A stretch of DNA of 64,000 bases from Paracoccaceae bacterium (lineage in GTDB: Bacteria > Pseudomonadota > Alphaproteobacteria > Rhodobacterales > Rhodobacteraceae). The DNA lies in NCBI GenBank assembly GCA_947504705.1, contig CANNIA010000011.1, positions 1 to 64,000 of the forward strand. The letters run 5' to 3'. A program made the position numbers and the translations under genes. Numbering within the stretch: the first letter of the stretch is position 1; the number at the start of each line of letters is the position of its first letter. The notes under the pieces are model-generated. The model made no database searches and was not told where the DNA came from. It saw nothing but the letters and a program-made list of their open reading frames with translations. This document shows positions 27,980 through 36,541 of this stretch, one piece after another.

Positions 27980-28291
27980 TCAGGCCGGGGTGCCAGTGAC
28001 GGGAGAGTCTTCGGTCAGTGTCTCAAAAGCTGAACCGGAGGCGACAAGGCACATCTGGCCGTCGGGCAGGGTGACGGTGATGGTCCAGGTGCCGGTGTCG
28101 TCAGCTGCGAAAAGTTCCATCACTGCGGCGTCGCCCGCGATGCCGAGCGCGCGGCGGGTTTCGCCGTAGCGGTCGGCGAGAAAGGCCACCACACGGTCGC
28201 GGGCGTCGCATTGGGTTTCGCCACGGGCGATGTCGGCGGCAAGGGCCATGAGGCCGATGCCTAGGGAGAGGGCGAACATGGTCTGGGTCAT
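27980..28291 (-). CDS. Small secreted protein of unknown function
   Basis: 103 residues with a signal peptide (MFALSLGIGLMALAADIARG), then ETQCDARDRVVAFLADRYGE. The mature part has two Cys (QCDA and QMCLV) that could form one disulfide, and predicted alternating strands (TGTWTITVTLPDGQMCLV). Similar small proteins are common in Rhodobacteraceae. GGAAAGG precedes the ATG. Its stop abuts the stop of the Ada fragment with no bases between. Confidence 0.7.
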   Translation of the reverse strand: MTQTMFALSLGIGLMALAADIARGETQCDARDRVVAFLADRYGETRRALGIAGDAAVMELFAADDTGTWTITVTLPDGQMCLVASGSAFETLTEDSPVTGTPA

Positions 28292-28366
28292 TGGGGGGCC
28301 TTTCCAAGCGGTTATCGGGGAAAGGCTGCGCGGCGGGGGCTGCGATGTGGTTAATCAAGCGGTCGG

Positions 28367-29065
28367 TTACAAGTCACCCGCCCACAGGCTAGGACGAAGG
28401 CCGGCGGGGTCGGTCAGGATTGTCGTTGTTTTGCCAACACCCGGCAGGTGCTTGATGAGGTGCAGGCGCGAGCGGGTTTCGCCTTTGGTGTCCTGCCAGA
28501 CAGCGCGGTAAAAGCTGGTGGCGCAGAAGTTGCTCCAGAAGCTTGCCAGCCGGGTGACGGTGACCTCGCGCGCGACGCCGTTCTGCACCATCCAGCGGGC
28601 GGCAGAGGCCCAGCGCCAGCCGAGGGTGGCGAAGATCAGGGTCAGGACTGCGGCGACACCGGCGACGACTTCGCCGATCAGGGCCTCGTTCGCGCGGTGG
28701 CCGGGTTCGATTTCGGTCAGGCTGGGGTCGTGTGTCCAATAGCGGACCGGGATAATGTCGCGGGTCTTGAGGCTGCGGTAGAAGGCTTCGGAGACGGTCT
28801 GTGCGCCCTCATGGCTGATCCCGTCGACGGTGAAGCTGACGGTGACCTCGAAATGACGCTGGGTGCGGTTGTTCGAGCGAGTGCTGGTCATGTTGAGGCC
28901 GGTGACCGTGGCCTGGGCATCGGCCCCCTCCTCGGCCAGGTGGCTGGCTTTGGCGGCGTCGATCCGGGCCAGCGTCAGGGCGAAGGCGCAGACGGCAAGC
29001 GTCATCAGCGCCCAGAGGCCCCAATGGGTGAAAAACTGCCGCAGGAAGGATTTGGGTTTGGTCAT
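28367..29065 (-). CDS. DUF3592 domain membrane protein, paralogue 1
   Basis: 232 residues. A membrane segment at about 16-34 (GLWALMTLAVCAFALTLA) is followed by a domain with ADAQATVTGLNMTS and YRSLKTRDIIPVRYWTHDPS (the DUF3592 pattern), then a second membrane segment about 133-150 and a cytosolic tail ending PAGLRPSLWAGDL. The function is unknown. The gene at 29088, 22 bases upstream, is its duplicate, so they are probably co-transcribed. Confidence 0.75.
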   Translation of the reverse strand: MTKPKSFLRQFFTHWGLWALMTLAVCAFALTLARIDAAKASHLAEEGADAQATVTGLNMTSTRSNNRTQRHFEVTVSFTVDGISHEGAQTVSEAFYRSLKTRDIIPVRYWTHDPSLTEIEPGHRANEALIGEVVAGVAAVLTLIFATLGWRWASAARWMVQNGVAREVTVTRLASFWSNFCATSFYRAVWQDTKGETRSRLHLIKHLPGVGKTTTILTDPAGLRPSLWAGDL

Positions 29066-29087
29066 CGGGCGGCCTGTTGGTGGTGGG

Positions 29088-29789
29088 TTAGAGATCGCCT
29101 TCCCAGATGATGGCGCGGCGACCGGCGGGGTCGGTCAATACGGTGATCGTCTCGCCTACGTCCGGAAGATCGGCAGGCGGGTGAAGTCGGGACGCAGCCA
29201 AGGTGCCGGAGGGTTCGCGCCACGCAAGTTGGTAGCGTTTGTTCTTGCCATAGCTGAACAAACCGTCGACCTGGGCGGTGACTATTACTTGCCTTTCCAC
29301 CCCGTTCCGCACCATCCAGCGTGCGCAATAGGCCCAGTGACCCCCAAGGCCTGCGAAAAGTAGGGTAAGCGCGGCTGCAAATAGCGCGAGGAAGAATTCC
29401 ACCTCTGTAGCCTCTGCAAATGAGCCGCGACGGGTTTCCAGGAGCGTCGGGTCCTTGGTCCAGTACCAGATCGGGATGACCTTGCCGGTTCGCAAGGTGT
29501 TGTAGAATTCTTCCGAAACAGACTTTTCGGTCAGAACGTTCCTGAAGCCTGCCCAAAAACTAAGGCCGACATGGTAGTGGTAATTGGTACTGTGCCGACG
29601 GTGCGATGTCGTCACGTAGAGGGACGTGACAGTCGCCTGAGCCTCGGCACCTTCTTCGGCAAGGCGCTTTGCGGAAAGGCTGTCAGAGTAATCCATGGCA
29701 ATCGCCAAAATGCAGAAACCGAGCGAATAGAGGGTGGCGGTTCCCCAACTGCCTAAAAATTGTCTGAAGAAGGATTTGCGCTCTGGCAT
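29088..29789 (-). CDS. DUF3592 domain membrane protein, paralogue 2
   Basis: 233 residues with the same architecture as its neighbour: KSFFRQFLGSWGTATLYS, the first membrane segment, ADAQAT-like GAEAQATVTSLYVTT, then RTGKVIPIWYWTKDPTLLE, a second segment, and the tail DPAGRRAIIWEGDL. The middle regions are clearly diverged, so the duplication is not recent. The role is unknown. It is divergent from the malyl-CoA thioesterase gene. Confidence 0.75.
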   Translation of the reverse strand: MPERKSFFRQFLGSWGTATLYSLGFCILAIAMDYSDSLSAKRLAEEGAEAQATVTSLYVTTSHRRHSTNYHYHVGLSFWAGFRNVLTEKSVSEEFYNTLRTGKVIPIWYWTKDPTLLETRRGSFAEATEVEFFLALFAAALTLLFAGLGGHWAYCARWMVRNGVERQVIVTAQVDGLFSYGKNKRYQLAWREPSGTLAASRLHPPADLPDVGETITVLTDPAGRRAIIWEGDL

Positions 29790-29914
29790 GGCGATACGGT
29801 CAGTTGAAAAATCACCCGTAGGCTAACCACAGGCTGTTTCGCGCGCCAAGCGGTCATTTATGCTGCGATGCAGCAGATTTCCCCTTGCTGTTTGTGTCCG
29901 ATCTGTGCTTTCAA

Positions 29915-29931
29915 GCGCAAGAATGTTGCGC
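29915..29931. promoter_or_regulatory. GCGCAA-N5-TTGCGC dyad in the mcl2 leader
   Basis: GCGCAA (29915-29920) and TTGCGC (29926-29931) form a perfect dyad directly before the ribosome binding site GGAGGTGA. The half-sites, and the string GCGCAAGAAT, also occur in the paired palindromes upstream of ccr. It may be an operator shared by EMC genes or a small leader hairpin. Confidence 0.4.
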
Positions 29932-29942
29932 GGAGGTGAGTG

Positions 29943-30785
29943 GTGACGCGTCCCTATCGGTCAGTCCTTTACATCCCGGCCGCGCGGGAGCGGGCGATGG
30001 AGAAGGCGCGGGATCTGGCGGCGGATGCGATCATCTTTGACCTTGAGGATGCCGTCTCGCCCGAGGAAAAGCCGCGTGCCCGGGTGCTTTTGGCCGAAGT
30101 TCTGAAGGGTTGGGATTTCGGGGCGCGGGCGCGGATCGTGCGGGTGAATGGGCTGGAGACCTCTTGGGGGGCCGAGGATCTGGCCGCTTTTGCCGGGCAT
30201 CCGGGGGTGGATGCGGTGCTGGTGCCGAAGGTGAATGCGGCGGCGGATCTGGATGCAGTTGCAGCGCAGGCGACAGCCCCACTTTGGGCGATGATCGAGA
30301 CGGCCAAGGGCTGTCTGAACGCGGGTGCGATTGCGGCGCATCCCCGGCTGGAGGGGATGGTGATGGGGACGAATGACCTAGCCCGCGAATTGGGCGCGCG
30401 GTTCCGGCCGGACCGGTTGCCGCTGATGGCGGGGCTTGGGGCGGCGGTGCTGGCGGCCAAGGCCGAGGGCAAGGTCATCATGGACGGGGTCTATAACGCG
30501 TTCAGGGACGAAGAGGGCCTGCGGGCCGAATGCGAACAGGGCCGCGACATGGGGCTTGATGGCAAGACGTTGATCCATCCGGCGCAGCTTTTGATAGCGA
30601 ATGAGGTCTTCGCTCCATCTGACGAGGATCTGGACTTGGCGCGGCGGCAGATCGACGCCTTTGCCGAAGCGCAGCTGCGCGGTGAGGGGGTTGCCGTTGT
30701 GGATGGCAAGATCGTCGAGAACCTGCATATTGTCACCGCAAAGGCGATGCTAACGAAAGCCGCGCAAATCGCTGCCATGACATGA
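29943..30785 (+). CDS. mcl2: (3S)-malyl-CoA thioesterase (CoA-ester lyase superfamily)
   Basis: 280 residues of the HpcH/HpaI - CitE superfamily. It starts TRPYRSVLYIPAARERAM, with the metal and CoA site elements AIIFDLEDAVSPEEKPRAR, IVRVNGLETSWG, LWAMIETAKG and IMDGVYNAF. In Rhodobacter the homologue at this locus hydrolyses malyl-CoA to malate in the ethylmalonyl-CoA pathway. A citrate/citramalyl-CoA lyase role cannot be excluded from sequence alone. I prefer the second GTG (29943) because of its spacing from GGAGG and fit to homologues. Confidence 0.75.
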   Translation: MTRPYRSVLYIPAARERAMEKARDLAADAIIFDLEDAVSPEEKPRARVLLAEVLKGWDFGARARIVRVNGLETSWGAEDLAAFAGHPGVDAVLVPKVNAAADLDAVAAQATAPLWAMIETAKGCLNAGAIAAHPRLEGMVMGTNDLARELGARFRPDRLPLMAGLGAAVLAAKAEGKVIMDGVYNAFRDEEGLRAECEQGRDMGLDGKTLIHPAQLLIANEVFAPSDEDLDLARRQIDAFAEAQLRGEGVAVVDGKIVENLHIVTAKAMLTKAAQIAAMT

Positions 30786-30789
30786 GGGG

Positions 30790-31344
30790 ATGAAAATGTA
30801 TCTGTTGATCGCCGGGGTCTTGATCTGGGCCTATTCGCATTTGATGAAACGGTTCACGCCGAAGTTCCGCTCCAGTCTTGGTGACAAGGGCGGCAAGATG
30901 GTGGTGACGGTCCTGTCGTTTCTGTCGATCTGGCTGATGGTTAGGGGTTATGGCTCGGCTGGTGTGGTGGAGGTGTGGAGCCCGCCGGCATCGATGGTGC
31001 ATGTGAACAACGGTCTGATGCTGATTGCGGTGTATCTGTTCAACCTTGGTTTTTCTCGCGGGGTGATGCGCACGAAGTTGCGGCATCCGATGCTCGCCTC
31101 GGTCATGCTTTGGGCGATGGCGCATTTGCTGGTGAATGGCGATCTGGCCTCGGTCGTGCTGTTCGGGGGGATTTTGGTTTGGGCGGTGGTTGAAGTGGTG
31201 ATGATCAACCGGATGCAGCGGGAATGGGTGCCGCCGGCGTCGGGGCCGGTGGTCAATGACCTGATCTATGCCGGGGTATCGGTGGTGGTCTTTGCGGTGA
31301 TTGCCTTTGCGCATAACTGGTTGGGGTATTGGCCCTTTGGCTGA
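30790..31344 (+). CDS. NnrU family membrane protein
   Basis: 184 residues with about five to six membrane segments. The family pattern is seen in YLLIAGVLIWAYSHLMKRFTP, SIWLMVRGYGSAGVVEVW and HPMLASVMLWAMAHLLVNGD. NnrU-like proteins were first linked to nitric-oxide/nitrite reduction clusters and resemble the HemN/MAPEG-like quinone-reactive membrane fold; no denitrification genes are near, so the role here is unclear. It starts 4 bases after mcl2, so it is co-transcribed. Confidence 0.85.
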   Translation: MKMYLLIAGVLIWAYSHLMKRFTPKFRSSLGDKGGKMVVTVLSFLSIWLMVRGYGSAGVVEVWSPPASMVHVNNGLMLIAVYLFNLGFSRGVMRTKLRHPMLASVMLWAMAHLLVNGDLASVVLFGGILVWAVVEVVMINRMQREWVPPASGPVVNDLIYAGVSVVVFAVIAFAHNWLGYWPFG

Positions 31345-31351
31345 GCGTAAA

Positions 31352-31430
31352 GGGGGGTTGCACACCCCCCAAGGTCACGGGTTCGGGGAACCCGCGACCT
31401 TTCCCCCGTGGATAACTGGAGAAGAGAAAG
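31352..31430. terminator. Two consecutive hairpins with repeat tail after NnrU
   Basis: GGGGGGT (31352-31358) pairs with ACCCCCC (31364-31370). Next comes a longer imperfect stem, AAGGTC-CGGGTT with AACCCG-GACCTT, ending about 31401. GATAACTGGAGAAGAGAAAG follows, resembling the tails after the pirin and aminotransferase genes. It likely ends the mcl2-NnrU transcript. Confidence 0.6.
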
Positions 31431-31473
31431 ACAATTTTAGTCGAATTGTCTGTAGCTTGCGGGTCTGGATGGG

Positions 31474-31677
31474 ATGAAGCTCTATCGGTTTCTAAGCGCG
31501 GATGACACTTCGGTCTTCTGCCACAAGGTGACGGCGGCCTTGAACACGGGGTGGGAGCTGCATGGCTCTCCGACCTATGCCTTTGATGCGGTCCACGGGG
31601 TCATGCGGTGCGGGCAGTCGATGGTGAAGGAAGTTCCGGGTGACTACCACCCGGATGTAAAATTGAGCGAGCAATGA
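31474..31677 (+). CDS. DUF1737 domain protein
   Basis: 67 residues, soluble. MKLYRFLSADDTSVFCHKVT, then ALNTGWELHGSPTYAFD, is the DUF1737 signature, a small domain of unknown function common in Alphaproteobacteria. The ATG of mch overlaps its TGA as ATGA, so it is coupled to mesaconyl-CoA hydratase. It may therefore assist or merely accompany that enzyme. Confidence 0.85.
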   Translation: MKLYRFLSADDTSVFCHKVTAALNTGWELHGSPTYAFDAVHGVMRCGQSMVKEVPGDYHPDVKLSEQ

Positions 31678-32696
31678 AGACGAATCCAGGTCGGTTTTTC
31701 GAGGATTACAGTCTGGGCGAAGTGATCCGGCATGCGGTTCCTCGCACGGTCGGGGCTGGAGAGCGGGCGCTTTATCATGCGCTGTATCCGGCACGGGGGG
31801 CGGTCTACTCCTCGGACGAGTTTGCGCGGTCGGTGGGGCTGGCGGCTTCACCGTTGGATGACTTGATCGCGTTCCATACGGTCTTTGGGAAGACGGTTCC
31901 GGATATCAGCCTGAACGCAGCGGCGAACCTCGGCTATGCCGAGGGGCGATGGCTGCAGCCCGTCTGGCCGGGGGATACCCTGCGGTCGGAAAGCGAAGTG
32001 ATCGGGTTGAAGGAAACCTCATCCGGCGCGACGGGGGTGGTCTGGGTGCGGACGCGGGGGCTGAACCAGCGCGGGGAGGCGGTGCTGGAATATGTCCGCT
32101 GGGCGATGGTCCGCAAGCGCCGGCGCGAGGTCGTGGTGCCGGTTTTGGTGCCGTCGCTGGCAGCGGTGGTGGTACCGGGCGCGCTGGTGGTGCCGGAGGG
32201 GCTGGACTTCAGCGGCTATGATTTTGCGCTGGCCGGGGAGCCGCATCGCTGGGACGATTATGCAGTTGGCGAGGTGATCGACCATGTCGATGGGGTCACG
32301 GTCGAAGAGGCCGAGCACATGCTGGCGACGCGGTTGTGGCAGAACACGGCCAAGGTGCATTTTGACGTCACGCAGCGCGAGGATGGCAAGCGGCTGATCT
32401 ATGGCGGGCATGTGATTTCATTGGCGCGGGCGCTGTCGTTCAATGGGCTGGCAAATGCGCAGATGATCGTGGCCTTGAATGGTGGGGCGCATGCCAACCC
32501 CTGTTTTGCAGGCGATACGGTCCGGGCTTGGTCTGAGGTGCTGGACAAGGCAGAGACGGCGGCTCCGGGAGTAGGGGCGTTGCGGCTGCGGCTGGTGGCG
32601 ACGCGCGGGGCAGCGGGGCAGTTGCGCGGGGCGGACGGCAAGTATCTGCCCGAGGTGCTGCTTGACTTGGATTATTGGGCGCTGGTGCCGGTCTGA
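31674..32696 (+). CDS. mch: Mesaconyl-CoA hydratase (beta-methylmalyl-CoA dehydratase)
   Basis: 340 residues, a double hot-dog MaoC-like protein of the length of known Mch. It interconverts mesaconyl-CoA and beta-methylmalyl-CoA in the ethylmalonyl-CoA pathway. The N-terminal module has SLGEVIRHAVPRTVGAGERA and YSSDEFARSVGL. The C-terminal hydratase module has HRWDDYAVGEVIDHVDGVTV and RLIYGGHVISLARALSFNGL. Position next to mcl2 and before sdhC matches Rhodobacter. It overlaps the DUF1737 stop by 4 bases. Confidence 0.92.
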   Translation: MKTNPGRFFEDYSLGEVIRHAVPRTVGAGERALYHALYPARGAVYSSDEFARSVGLAASPLDDLIAFHTVFGKTVPDISLNAAANLGYAEGRWLQPVWPGDTLRSESEVIGLKETSSGATGVVWVRTRGLNQRGEAVLEYVRWAMVRKRRREVVVPVLVPSLAAVVVPGALVVPEGLDFSGYDFALAGEPHRWDDYAVGEVIDHVDGVTVEEAEHMLATRLWQNTAKVHFDVTQREDGKRLIYGGHVISLARALSFNGLANAQMIVALNGGAHANPCFAGDTVRAWSEVLDKAETAAPGVGALRLRLVATRGAAGQLRGADGKYLPEVLLDLDYWALVPV

Positions 32697-32794
32697 GCCG
32701 CGTTATCCGGCCCGGATTTGGTAAATGCGCAGAGGGGATTCATTTCCGGACCGAGCTGTGCGATGATGATTGCCGAGGCAGTGGAGGCAATCAC

Positions 32795-33439
32795 ATGAAG
32801 AAAATCGCAGCGGTGGTCGGAATGATTTTTCTGGCGGGTCCAGGACTGGCGCAGGGCTTGACCGTTTATGACGGGGCCAAGCTCAAGTTCACTCAGGACG
32901 AAGATGGGCCGAGTACCGGTTTCAAAAGCTATCTCTCTGGCTATGTCGAGCTGGACTTCAGCGGCATTTACGGCGGGATCTGGGGGCGGGCGGCCAGTGA
33001 CGATCTATTGGACGAATACGACCTGTATCTGGGCTATCGCAACGAGACGGCCTCCGGGCTGAGTTATGATTTCTCGTATACCCGGTATTACTATCCCAAT
33101 GACGGCGGCAATTGCTGCGGGGAATATCTTCTGAGCCTTGGCATGCCCTTTGGCGACAAGGTTTCGGGGTCGCTTGATGTCTATCACGACCCGGAATTCG
33201 ATCTGAGCAGCGCCTATGTCGGGGGGACTTTTGCCGCCACCGATGCGCTGGAGCTTTCGGCCAATTGGGGCACCTATGAGGTGGACGGCGCCGGGAATGA
33301 ACAGGAATGGGATCTGGGTGCGACCTATTACCTGGGCGAGGAAACTGCGGCGGACCTGCGCTATTATGACGGATCGGAATATGCGGGCAGCTATTGGGGC
33401 CTCAGTCTGTCCTGGGATTCGACGCTGTTCGGCGGGTGA
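32795..33439 (+). CDS. TIGR02001-like outer-membrane beta-barrel protein
   Basis: 214 residues; signal peptide KKIAAVVGMIFLAGPGLA, then QGLTVYDG. The mature part is rich in aromatic, alternating strands (LSGYVELDFSGIYGGIWG, DEYDLYLGYRNETASGLSY, WDLGATYYLGEETAADLRYY) and ends with an aromatic strand GLSLSWDSTLFG, as beta-barrels do. It resembles the TIGR02001 family of unknown function. GGAGG precedes ATG 32795; the frame upstream is not coding. It lies just before the sdh regulatory region. Confidence 0.75.
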   Translation: MKKIAAVVGMIFLAGPGLAQGLTVYDGAKLKFTQDEDGPSTGFKSYLSGYVELDFSGIYGGIWGRAASDDLLDEYDLYLGYRNETASGLSYDFSYTRYYYPNDGGNCCGEYLLSLGMPFGDKVSGSLDVYHDPEFDLSSAYVGGTFAATDALELSANWGTYEVDGAGNEQEWDLGATYYLGEETAADLRYYDGSEYAGSYWGLSLSWDSTLFGG

Positions 33440-33458
33440 CCCCGACGCAGCACTTCTT

Positions 33459-33487
33459 GTGATCACAGTTTTTCGAATTGTGATCAC
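33459..33487. promoter_or_regulatory. Two GTGATCAC palindromes 21 bp apart upstream of sdhC
   Basis: GTGATCAC at 33459-33466 and 33480-33487, both in TTGTGATCACA context, start-to-start 21 bp. They lie 150-180 bases upstream of sdhC. Motif and spacing equal the three-copy array upstream of sucC. A loose promoter GTGACA-N16-TATTGA follows around 33544-33571. This is probably the binding array of a TCA-cycle regulator. Confidence 0.8.
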
Positions 33488-33636
33488 ATCTCGATTTTTC
33501 GTGCACCGATAGCGGCAACATTCTGCGCTTGCAGCATTCCGTGCGTGACATGGGCGAATTCCGCGCTATTGAAGATAAGGAACGACAGCCAGGCGCGGGG
33601 TTTAGGACCGCGCGCCGCAAGACGTGAGGACCGACC

Positions 33637-34032
33637 ATGGCAGATGCAAAGCGGGCCGCGCCGAACCAGCGCCCCCTCTCGCCGCACTTGCAGATTTACC
33701 GGCCGCAGCTGACCGCGATCACCTCGATCCTGACGCGGATCACGGGGAACGGGGTGATTGTGGGGGTGATGCTGGCGGTGTGGTGGCTGCTGGCGGCGGC
33801 GACATCTGACGAATATTTCGCGGTGGCGAATGGGGTTGCGACCTCGTGGTTCGGGGATCTGGTCTTTACCGGGTCGCTTTGGGCGATCTGGTATCATCTT
33901 TTCGCCGGGATCCGGCATTTCATCTTTGACGCCGGGCGCGGGATGGACATTCCGACGGCGGAAAAGCTGGGCTGGGCCTGTATCATCGGGTCGGTCGTCA
34001 TGACTGTGATCACAATTCTTCTGGTTCAGTGA
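33637..34032 (+). CDS. sdhC: Succinate dehydrogenase cytochrome b556 subunit
   Basis: 131 residues, three membrane helices (about 33-53, 68-90, 108-130). It anchors the complex and binds haem b and quinone. NQRPLSPHLQIYRPQLTAI and ITRITG are the family start, and the haem-ligand motif is YHLFAGIRHFIFDAG. GTGAGGACC precedes the ATG. It is the first gene of the sdhCDA-x-y-sdhB operon, 4-10 base gaps inside. Confidence 0.95.
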   Translation: MADAKRAAPNQRPLSPHLQIYRPQLTAITSILTRITGNGVIVGVMLAVWWLLAAATSDEYFAVANGVATSWFGDLVFTGSLWAIWYHLFAGIRHFIFDAGRGMDIPTAEKLGWACIIGSVVMTVITILLVQ

Positions 34033-34039
34033 GGCCGCG

Positions 34040-34411
34040 ATGCAATATCTGACCCCCCGCAAAAGCGCTGAAGGCAATGGCTCCGCGCATACGGGCACCG
34101 AACACCACTGGGCGATGACCGTTACGGCGGCTGGATTGTGCTTTCTGGTGCCGATCTGGTTGTACATCTTTGGCCACGCGTTGGGCCAATCGCGTGAGGT
34201 GGTGCTGACGACCTTCGCGCAGCCGTTTGCTGCCATTGTCACCGCGCTGATCCTGATCGTCGGCATGCGGCATTTTGCGATGGGGGCCACGATGATGATC
34301 GAGGATTATGCCAGGGGCACGACCCGCAAGGTTCTGGTGATCGGGGCCATTTCGCTTTCCTGGGTGATCGCCGCGACGGGGTTGTTCGCGCTGATCCGCA
34401 TCGCGCTTTGA
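34040..34411 (+). CDS. sdhD: Succinate dehydrogenase membrane anchor subunit
   Basis: 123 residues, three membrane helices. It starts [20 protein letters not shown], as in alphaproteobacterial SdhD; the second haem histidine and conserved region are in [19 protein letters not shown]. It forms the quinone site with SdhC. The gene follows sdhC by 7 bases. Confidence 0.93.
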   Translation: MQYLTPRKSAEGNGSAHTGTEHHWAMTVTAAGLCFLVPIWLYIFGHALGQSREVVLTTFAQPFAAIVTALILIVGMRHFAMGATMMIEDYARGTTRKVLVIGAISLSWVIAATGLFALIRIAL

Positions 34412-34421
34412 AGGGCTGACC

Positions 34422-36224
34422 ATGACCGCCTATCCGTATGAGACGCATGAATATGACGTGGTTGTCGTGGGGGCTGGCGGGGCCGGTCTGCGGGCAACTC
34501 TGGGCATGGCCGAGCAGGGTCTGCGCACGGCCTGCGTGACGAAGGTCTTCCCCACGCGGTCGCACACAGTGGCGGCGCAGGGCGGGATTGCGGCCAGCCT
34601 TGGGAACATGGGGCCGGACCATTGGCAGTGGCACATGTATGACACTGTGAAGGGGTCGGACTGGCTGGGCGATACGGATGCCATGGAATATCTGGCGCGG
34701 GAGGCTCCGAAGGCGGTTTACGAGCTGGAGCACTATGGCGTGCCGTTTTCGCGCACTGAAGAGGGCAAGATCTATCAGCGGCCCTTTGGTGGGCACACGA
34801 CCGAGTTCGGCAACGGGCCTCCCGTCCAGCGGACCTGTGCCGCCGCCGACCGCACGGGGCATGCGATCCTGCATACGCTGTATGGGCAGAGCCTGAAGAA
34901 CAATGCGGAGTTCTACATCGAATATTTCGCGCTGGACCTGATCATCACCGACGGGGCCTGCACCGGGGTTGTCGCTTGGAAGCTTGACGACGGCACGATC
35001 CATGTCTTCAACGCCAAGATGGTGGTCTTGGCGACGGGCGGTTACGGGCGGGCCTATTTCAGCGCGACCTCGGCGCACACCTGCACCGGGGACGGCGGCG
35101 GGATGGTGGCGCGTGCGGGATTACCGCTGCAGGATATGGAGTTTGTGCAGTTCCACCCGACCGGCATCTATGGCTCCGGTTGTCTGATCACCGAAGGCGC
35201 GCGGGGCGAGGGCGGGTATCTGACCAACTCGGCCGGTGAGCGGTTCATGGAACGCTATGCCCCGCATTACAAGGATTTGGCGCCGCGCGACTATGTCAGC
35301 CGCTGCATGACGCTGGAAATCCGCGAGGGGCGCGGCGTGGGGGCGCAGGGTGACCATATCCACCTGAACCTTTCGCACCTGCCGAAGGAGACGCTGGACC
35401 TGCGTTTGCCGGGGATCAGTGAATCGGCGCGGATCTTTGCGGGGGTGGACCTGACGAAGGAACCGATCCCGGTGCTGCCGACAGTGCATTACAACATGGG
35501 CGGGGTGCCGACGAACTATTGGGGCGAAGTCTTGAACCCGACGGCGAAGAACCCGGATGCGGTGTTCCCTGGCCTGATGGCGGTGGGCGAGGCGGGCTGT
35601 GCGTCGGTGCATGGCGCGAACCGGCTGGGGTCGAATTCGCTGATCGACCTGGTGGTCTTTGGTCGTGCCGCCGCGATCCGGGCGGGGGAGATTGTTGATG
35701 CGAAGGCACGGAATGCTCCGGTGAACGTGGCCGAGGTTGACAAGGCGCTGGCCCGGTTTGATGGCCTCCGGCATGCCAATGGCGCGGTGCCGACGGCTGA
35801 GCTGCGGCTGGAGATGCAAAAGACCATGCAAGCCGATGCGGCGGTGTTCCGGGCTGAAGAGACGCTGGCGGCGGGTGAGAAGAAGATGACGGCGATTGCG
35901 GGCAAGATGAGTGACCTTCACGTCACCGACCGCTCGCTTGTGTGGAACAGCGACCTGATGGAGACGCTGGAGCTGACCAACCTGATGCCGAACGCGCTGG
36001 CCACGATCTATGGCGCGCATGCCCGCACCGAAAGCCGGGGCGCCCATGCGCATGAGGATCACCCGACCCGTGACGACAAGAATTGGCGCAAGCATTCGCT
36101 TGCCTATGTCGATGGAGCGAAGGTCAACCTGGCCTACCGCGCGGTTCACACCGACCCCCTGACCACGGAAGCGCAGGGCGGAATCAGCCTGGCCAAGATT
36201 GCGCCGGCGGAAAGGAAATTCTGA
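34422..36224 (+). CDS. sdhA: Succinate dehydrogenase flavoprotein subunit
   Basis: 600 residues, usual length. It oxidises succinate to fumarate on covalent FAD. Seen are [20 protein letters not shown] (dinucleotide site), the FAD-linked histidine in [15 protein letters not shown], the substrate regions [11 protein letters not shown] and [13 protein letters not shown], and [20 protein letters not shown]. The stop overlaps the start of the following lipoprotein gene as ATGA. Confidence 0.98.
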   Translation: MTAYPYETHEYDVVVVGAGGAGLRATLGMAEQGLRTACVTKVFPTRSHTVAAQGGIAASLGNMGPDHWQWHMYDTVKGSDWLGDTDAMEYLAREAPKAVYELEHYGVPFSRTEEGKIYQRPFGGHTTEFGNGPPVQRTCAAADRTGHAILHTLYGQSLKNNAEFYIEYFALDLIITDGACTGVVAWKLDDGTIHVFNAKMVVLATGGYGRAYFSATSAHTCTGDGGGMVARAGLPLQDMEFVQFHPTGIYGSGCLITEGARGEGGYLTNSAGERFMERYAPHYKDLAPRDYVSRCMTLEIREGRGVGAQGDHIHLNLSHLPKETLDLRLPGISESARIFAGVDLTKEPIPVLPTVHYNMGGVPTNYWGEVLNPTAKNPDAVFPGLMAVGEAGCASVHGANRLGSNSLIDLVVFGRAAAIRAGEIVDAKARNAPVNVAEVDKALARFDGLRHANGAVPTAELRLEMQKTMQADAAVFRAEETLAAGEKKMTAIAGKMSDLHVTDRSLVWNSDLMETLELTNLMPNALATIYGAHARTESRGAHAHEDHPTRDDKNWRKHSLAYVDGAKVNLAYRAVHTDPLTTEAQGGISLAKIAPAERKF

Positions 36225-36538
36225 TGCGTGTGAGCCTTCCCCTGCTTGCCTGCCTGATGGTCGCCGCCTGCGACCCTGCCCAAGTCATGGACAGCGCGGT
36301 CAGGCGGGCGGCCTCGTCAGTGGTCTTCCCGGTGGTGAATGTCGACATGCCCGCCGGACCCGCCCAGTCTGCGACCGACTGTATCCTGAATGCGGCCAGC
36401 CCCGATGAGCTGGAGCTGCTGGCGCGGGATGTTGGGGTTGAGGCCGGAACCTCGACCAAGGCCACGATCCGCACAATTGCGCTGCGCCCGGTTGCGCAAA
36501 GCTGTTTCGCCGCCAATGGCGTGCCCCTGGTGAGGTAG
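36224..36538 (+). CDS. Small lipoprotein inside the sdh operon (first)
   Basis: 104 residues: signal LPLLACLMVAAC with a lipobox VAAC, then DPAQVMDSAVRRAASSVVFP. The mature part contains two more Cys (ATDCILNAA and AQSCFAANGV) and looks helical. The function is unknown. The ATGA overlap with sdhA implies coupled translation. Two small genes at the same place between sdhA and sdhB occur in Rhodobacter, so the arrangement is conserved in the group. Confidence 0.8.
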   Translation: MRVSLPLLACLMVAACDPAQVMDSAVRRAASSVVFPVVNVDMPAGPAQSATDCILNAASPDELELLARDVGVEAGTSTKATIRTIALRPVAQSCFAANGVPLVR

Positions 36539-36541
36539 ATG

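Noticed and set aside
34006-34013. A further GTGATCAC near the end of sdhC
   Set aside because: It lies inside coding sequence (for VIT), is single and is not in the 21-bp arrangement, so chance is the simpler explanation.
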